64,000 nt of DNA from Bryoerythrophyllum caledonicum (taxonomy: Eukaryota; Streptophyta; Bryopsida; Pottiales; Pottiaceae): NCBI GenBank assembly GCA_963971425.1, contig OZ020517.1:29654668-29718667 (forward strand), given 5' to 3'. Below are positions 58,973 to 64,000 of the stretch, in pieces (position 1 is the first letter of the stretch; each line of letters starts with the position of its first letter). Both the position numbers and the translations under genes were made by a program. The notes under the pieces are model-generated. The model did not search any database and was not told the origin of the DNA. It saw nothing but the letters and a program-made list of their open reading frames with translations.

Positions 58973-59641
58973 CGAACTAAATAACAACTACCAGTACGAG
59001 AACAACGTGCGAGATATCAATTGCAATCCCTGTACCTTCCCAACCCCAACCAAGTACTATGGTACGACGACACTCCCAATCCAAGACTAAACCCTAAACA
59101 AGCTCCGTGCAAACTGTCGACGAGAAGCGGTGTCGCCCTGACAGTTTCTTCTTCACCATGCAGCTAGTATCTACTGCGTCCTTGCAGGTTGAACTTGTGA
59201 GCGAACAATTGAGGTCCACGGATGAGTCGATCTCTTATGTACCGCTCTGATTTATACCAGTAGGTCATGACCACCACAGCTCTTCATCATGGAGTGAGAA
59301 GCACTTCTAGAATTAACTGCGAGGCTGAGAGGACTTCCGATGGCCGCCTTGTTTCGATCGGACGCTCTAGAACGACTCGACGACTATTTCAGCGGACTAA
59401 TTCGGGACCTCGGAAGCTGTTGACCGCAAGCTGGGAAATAGAATAATATGGACTTTCCATCCAGCGCTTCCACTTGGCTACGCTTCTATATTAGCTGACT
59501 CCCGCGAATCGCGACAACCAGAAGAATATTATGGTCCGCGCAACGCGCATCCGCATTCAGTCGTCGACGAAATCAGGCTCTCGTCCATCGCTTCACAAAG
59601 CAGGTGAACTGATGGCGGCGGCTTCAATAACACTACAGTTG
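58973..59641 (-). promoter_or_regulatory. MLO 5' flank
   Basis: This is upstream sequence of the MLO gene. It is more GC-balanced than the surroundings and no convincing TATA box or other gene was recognised. A MITE begins 670 bases upstream of the ATG. Confidence 0.35.
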
Positions 59642-60063
59642 TAACGTCAAAATACCTTAAACCGACACTCAACCCTGAAGCGACACTGCAGACCTCGTCG
59701 AAACCGGATTTCTTCGTCTCTTTTTTGTCATAATTTCTGTCAGAAATATTCCAAGTCTATTCCAAGCCCACCAATGAATGCAAGGATGGAGCTGGATGGA
59801 GCTGGCGGTTTGGTGGGATAGAGGTGACGGTTTAATGTGCTTTTAAGGTTTGGTTTTGTCACTAAACCTGGTCGCTTTAGGGTTGATTGGAGGAAACCCA
59901 CTTTTTTTTTTTTTCCTCACAATCTACAACGTTAATTTCAAATTTTTTTTCTCTCACAAATCAGAACCTTATTTCTCTACCCAAGCATATTTTTTTTGCA
60001 ATTAAATCTCAACTTTTGAAACACAGAATCACTAAAGTGTCGGTTTAAGGTATTTTGACGTTA
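59642..60063. mobile_element. 422-bp MITE with perfect terminal inverted repeats
   Basis: Bases 59642-59669 (TAACGTCAAAATACCTTAAA...) are the exact inverse of 60036-60063, a 28-bp perfect match if the outer TA is counted. The outer TA may be the target duplication, making it a Tc1/mariner (Stowaway-like) derivative. Subterminal CAACCCTGAAGCGAC (left) and GTCGCTTTAGGGTTG (right) also pair. There is no coding capacity, and the interior has a poly-T run. Perfect ends suggest a young insertion. It shares no ends with the Tc1-like element at 18744-20841. Confidence 0.85.
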
Positions 60064-60187
60064 GATAGTATATTTTTGAACTGGGACCACCTGTTTGGTC
60101 TGAGCGAATCAAACTTGCTTCCGCCACGTTTAGTCCACCAGTCCCCGCCTCTGTCCCCTGGACTCCCCTCCGAGTTTGTGATACCAA

Positions 60188-60836
60188 ACAAAACCTTGCT
60201 ACAGTAGTACAAATACTTCTTTCCGACACTCTAAAATAGACACTTTTACATTCTTCACATTTCTGACACTCTTTGGGACTCTTTCTTTTCGTTTTTGACA
60301 CAAGCAAAGGTAACCTTTACTGCAAGAGGGGCTTTGGACCCTTTCTTTAACGCTTCACCATTAACAGTCGAAATTAGAGTGACAAAATTAGCTCCACATG
60401 TGCCACAATTAAAAAAGATTGAGTGATGGGAGCCACCAATAGGTCACCGTGAATAATAGTGAGAGTATCGTATTTAGTACAAGATGTACACAGAACAAGT
60501 CAAACTGGCATTGATTTTGGAGTTAGAACAGAGTGTAAGGTGCACTAATTATAATATTTCACCAGTAAGCTTGGTACATGTGAACTGCATGGGAGTTCAC
60601 AATCACTGTATAAAAGAGCAAAAAAATTCCATTTCCACAGTTAAATACAGTAATTAGCGTTGAGACTTATCATCCAACCTTGTCAGTCGATTCAGTGCCA
60701 AATTAATACTAGAATTTATCGTGGATCGAAAGTGTGCGTGTATCGCAAGTAAAGTTTGCTTTTCATGTGAAAAAATAGAAGAGTAAAACGTTAACAAAAA
60801 AAGTGGGCCACCTCACATCTGCAAGTTTGATCACCT
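60188..60836 (+). repeat. 650-bp dispersed segment, copy 2
   Basis: Nearly identical to 44288-44941, with only scattered substitutions and one or two single-base length changes. No open frame of note. It continues into unique sequence (CCTACACTAAGTCAC) on the right. Confidence 0.85.
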
Positions 60837-61149
60837 ACACTAAGTCACATGAAGCACATGTCAAATTATAGTTTTCAAGCAAGTGTGTGCGAAGTTGACG
60901 ATCATATGTAAATCTCCAAGTAGTGTGGAAACTCAAACTACTCTAGTCCACACTACCGTCCAATTGGTCTAGTTCGGACACCCCCTCTACTAACCAATTT
61001 TTTTTTAACCCCTAAAAGACCAAGTGTCCAAAAAGGTCCATTTTGAAAGTTCGGTCAGGTTAATATGGTGTCAATTTCCAACATTCTTCTTTGAAATTTT
61101 TACTATAGAAAGGCATTACCAAGACCTTAGTGGGAAAACAATTTTTTCC

Positions 61150-61940
61150 TAAATTGGACATTTGATGAAAAAGTTATAGGGTTTTGAATTTTAAATGGAG
61201 AGGGCAAGCACCTCGGGCACCTCCAAAAACTTTTGATAGGAGACTCTATTGAAAGTGAGATTTTCAGTACTTGCAAGTAATATTATTTCCCTTCATTTTG
61301 TCAAAAAAAAGTTCTTGTCTTTAGTGAAAAATAGCATACCAACCCAAGTCAAACATTTTCACACATTGTCACTCATTGTCGGGCAAGGTACCAAAAAAAC
61401 TTCTTCTTTTCCACATAAAACCTAGAGATCTTCATTGTTTTCACTTTTTATTTTTTCCACACCAATATGTAATGTAAACCTTCATATTAACCATTTGGAT
61501 TATCAATCAAAAACATATTAAGTTCAAAAAAAATTAAAGTGTGAATTAACAAATTTCGAGCCTCCACTCCTTGTACACTTGTTTTGAATATGCTACACCC
61601 GGTCTCTACCTCTAAAAATTGGTGTGTAAGGAGCTAACATCATGCTTAACAAGATGGTAATAGAATTAGACCTTGTGTAGTGAAATTTTTTGACACCAAC
61701 TGAAGTCAAAGTCTACTGATCCACTAAACGCAGGGAAGAAAATGAACCATTTGCTTGACTTCAAACACTATAATCTTTCAATCCGTGCGGTCAAAGTTTA
61801 TGAAATTTTGTGCATATATTACTTAATAAGCCTTTATTGAGATCCTACGGTCAGAACTAAAAATCAAAGTTTTGTTACCTTCCTTATTCATTGCACTAGA
61901 ATCCATTAATTTTGAAGTGTTTTTGGTGTAAAACTGTCTT
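61150..61940 (+). repeat. R7 repeat, copy c
   Basis: The best match to copy a at 7490-8140, extended on the left by a block (CACCTCCAAAAACTTTTGATAG, TCTATTGAAAGTGAGATTTTC) that is also found in copies d and e. Confidence 0.75.
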
Positions 61941-62406
61941 GGTACCTTAGGGGTTAACACATTGGTTCACACACAATGGATATCACCAAGGTACTACTTA
62001 AATATTGTCTAGATATTACAAGGGTATGACCTTGGCAAGACATGGGTATCACCTTAGAGAAATATTTTATATTTTCCGAAAAAATTGGACACAATTTTGG
62101 CATGTACAAACCCGAGCAACGCGTAAGGTAGACTCAGTGAGCAGTGGACTGAAATAGTATGTTATTCCGACGACTGGTCCACGATTGATAAACTTCGATC
62201 GGGTTGGATTAGGCTTGTGGCCAGAAGCGCCTTGCAAAGCACATCTTTGAGGTGCTACAGGCACACTTTTGATCCAGCGCCAACGCGTCACATCGTACTT
62301 CTACTACATGATTGTATACAGATGTATGGACCTCCAGACTTCACTAGCCGGTTGTGGAAGCCCTTCTGAAAGGACCGGGGGAAGGCCTTCCGCTTACGAT
62401 GACGTC

Positions 62407-62531
62407 GTAATTACAGGGATTTTGTATGATAGACGTTGCTCCTCTGTCGGTAATTACAGGATTTTATATGATAGGTGTTGCTCCTCACTCGGTTGTTACA
62501 TTACTTTATAGAATAGCTGTTGCGTACGCGG
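62407..62531 (+). repeat. Three-copy ~42-bp tandem repeat
   Basis: Units at 62407-62449, 62450-62491 and 62492-62531. The first two share GTAATTACAGG(G)ATTTT, TATGATAG and GTTGCTCCTC; the third is decayed (GTTGTTACATTAC...GAATAGCTGTTGCG). No gene association. Confidence 0.7.
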
Positions 62532-62784
62532 CATGATTGTTGAATCCAACTGCCAATCCATCTCGATCGTTTGGCAAAAGGTCATGTGACAGACTGACAC
62601 CATCCAACTTTTTTTGGGAGCACGTCACAAACCATGGCATTGAACCCTCTGTTTTTTTTTTATCGAAAAATAAAAAATAAAAAATCTGAAACTTTCACAC
62701 GAGATTTTCCCTGATAAGAGCTCCATGGAGATTTTTTTATTTTTTATTTTTTGGATTCATGGTTTGAAAGTTAGTTCCACTGAA

Positions 62785-63275
62785 AGTTTGAAATGGGGAC
62801 TCCAGGCAGCTCCAAAAAAATTCTTGAAGTCTCTATTGATATTGAGATTTTCCGTACATGTAGAGAATATTACCTTCTTTGAAAATGTCAAAAAAAATTC
62901 TTGTCTCTGGTGAGAAAAAACATTTCAACTCAAGTCAAACATTTTTATCCATTTTGGGCAAGCGGGGAAAAAAACTTCATCTTTTCTACATAAAACCTAG
63001 AGATCTTCATATTTTTCACTTTTTATTTTTTCTACAACAATATGTGGTGTAAACCTTCTTATTGACTATTTAGATTATCATCTTTAAACATGTTAAATTC
63101 TCCGAAAAATAAATTGTGAAATGACAATTTTTTAACCTCCACTTCTTGCACACTTGTTTTGAATATGCTACACCCCCTTCTCTGCCTCTAAAAATTGGTG
63201 ATTAGGGAACTAACATCATGCTCAACACAATGGTAAAAGATTTAGACCTTGTGTAATGCAAAATTTTAATACCAA
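62785..63275 (+). repeat. R7 repeat, copy d (left arm of an inverted pair)
   Basis: A diverged direct copy (ACATAAAACCTAGAGATC, ATATGTGGTGTAAACCTTC, TTGAATATGCTACACCC). It faces copy e head to head with only ~25 bases between them. Confidence 0.7.
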
Positions 63276-63299
63276 GTGAAGACAATGAATCAAAAGATT

Positions 63300-63990
63300 A
63301 TAGTGTTTGAAGTACAGAAAAGGGTTCATTTTCCTCCCTGCATTTAATGGATGAGCAGACTTTGACTTCACTTGGTGTCCAATTTTTGCACTACACAATG
63401 TCTAAATTCATTACCACCATGTTAAGCATGATATTAGTTCCTTGTACACCAATTTTTAGAGTTAGAGGAGGGGTGTAGCATATTCAAGAATATTGTGCAA
63501 GGAGTGGAGGTTCAAAAATTGTCAATTCACATTTCAATTTTTTGAGAACATAATATATTTTAGAACAAGAATCCAAATAGTCAGTGAAAAGGTTTACACC
63601 ACCTAATGCTGTGGGTAAATAAAAAGTAAGAAATGTGAAGATCTCAAAGTTTTATGTGGAAAGGAAGAAGAATGTTTGGTACCTTGTCCAACAATGTGTG
63701 AAAATATTTGACTTGGATTAATATGCTATTTTTCACTAAAGACAAGAGATTTTTTTGACAAAATGAAAGAAAATAGTATTATTTTCTTTTTTTGGATATC
63801 TCACATTCAATAGAGTGTCTTAGCAAAAGTTTTTGGAGTTGCCCGATGCGCCCGCTCTCCCCATTTGAACGTTAAAAGCCTATATCTTTTTCATTAAATG
63901 TTGGATTTAGGAAAAAAATTGGACTCAGACAAAGCTTTTAGTAATGTCCATCTATAGTAAAAATCTCAGAAAATAATGTTACAAATTGAC
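63300..63990 (-). repeat. R7 repeat, copy e (right arm of an inverted pair)
   Basis: Reverse complement of the R7 order: GACTTCACTTGGTGTC, TAAGCATGATATTAGTTCC, GGTTTACACCACC, TTTGACTTGGATTAATATGC, CAATAGAGTGTC. It extends to the window edge. Copies d and e can pair over roughly 490 bases. Confidence 0.7.
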
Positions 63991-64000
63991 ACAACAGGAA

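Noticed and set aside
62067-62291. Possible tRNA-derived SINE (GATCGGGTTGGATT region)
   Set aside because: No convincing A-box/B-box pair, no poly-A or target duplication.
1-64000. LTR retrotransposon, Polinton or other capsid-bearing element
   Set aside because: No paired long terminal repeats, gag-pol order, integrase, packaging ATPase or capsid motif was seen. All RT and RNase H matches belong to non-LTR elements.

Overview
This window looks like nuclear DNA of a land plant, or a close streptophyte relative, that is rich in transposons. The clearest host gene is an intact 15-exon MLO-family gene on the minus strand (58972 to 53909). Most of the rest is repetitive. A DD34E Tc1-like transposon, an L1-like LINE with a plant-type zinc-binding tail, and the absence of any recognisable angiosperm gene cluster would fit a seed-free plant (moss, liverwort, lycophyte or fern), but I cannot name the species.

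The dominant element is one family of very large LINEs (non-LTR retrotransposons), called family A here. Copy 1 (1-6165, +) enters from the left edge and is broken. Copy 2 (about 29.8-44.17 kb, +) looks whole: ORF1 (31979-33598) is followed by one uninterrupted ORF2 of more than 3,400 codons. Copy 3 (44942-53489, -) is 5'-truncated, decayed and tail-to-tail with copy 2. ORF2 of copy 2 holds, in order: a huge low-complexity N-terminal region; a degenerate and then a canonical 2A-like ribosome-skipping motif; an APE endonuclease; a reverse transcriptase; a region of unknown function that may be a relic methyltransferase fold; an RNase H; a CCHC zinc finger; and a C-terminal segment resembling the restriction-like endonuclease of R2-type elements. 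Two endonuclease types in one protein recall the Dualen/RandI group of green algae. A 2A signal in the same element would be unusual. The family ends in a covarying 3' stem-loop and a (TTC)n tail. A 94-bp insertion at 18210-18303, with an 11-bp target duplication, consists almost only of that tail.

By region: 6.2-8.9 kb holds simple and dispersed repeats. 8.9-10.35 kb (-) is a protein-kinase-like pseudogene that diverges, across a GC-rich repeat, from an unrecognised intron-containing gene or remnant at 10.76-12.47 kb (+). 14.2-14.6 kb and 24.5-25.0 kb are two opposite copies of a small element made of nested hairpins. 17.4-21.8 kb is a long foldback structure whose arms are arrays of a ~62-bp unit with a palindromic core; a 2.1-kb Tc1-like element sits in one arm. 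25.1-25.6 kb is a possible F-box-like gene fragment. 25.9-29.7 kb is an L1-like LINE with an internal deletion. The right end (53.5-64 kb) carries the MLO gene, a MITE with perfect terminal repeats upstream of it, a 650-bp segment also present at 44.3 kb, and several copies of an unclassified ~0.7-kb repeat, two of them inverted.

No rRNA, tRNA or CRISPR was recognised. All calls come from reading the sequence and translations; no database search was possible.
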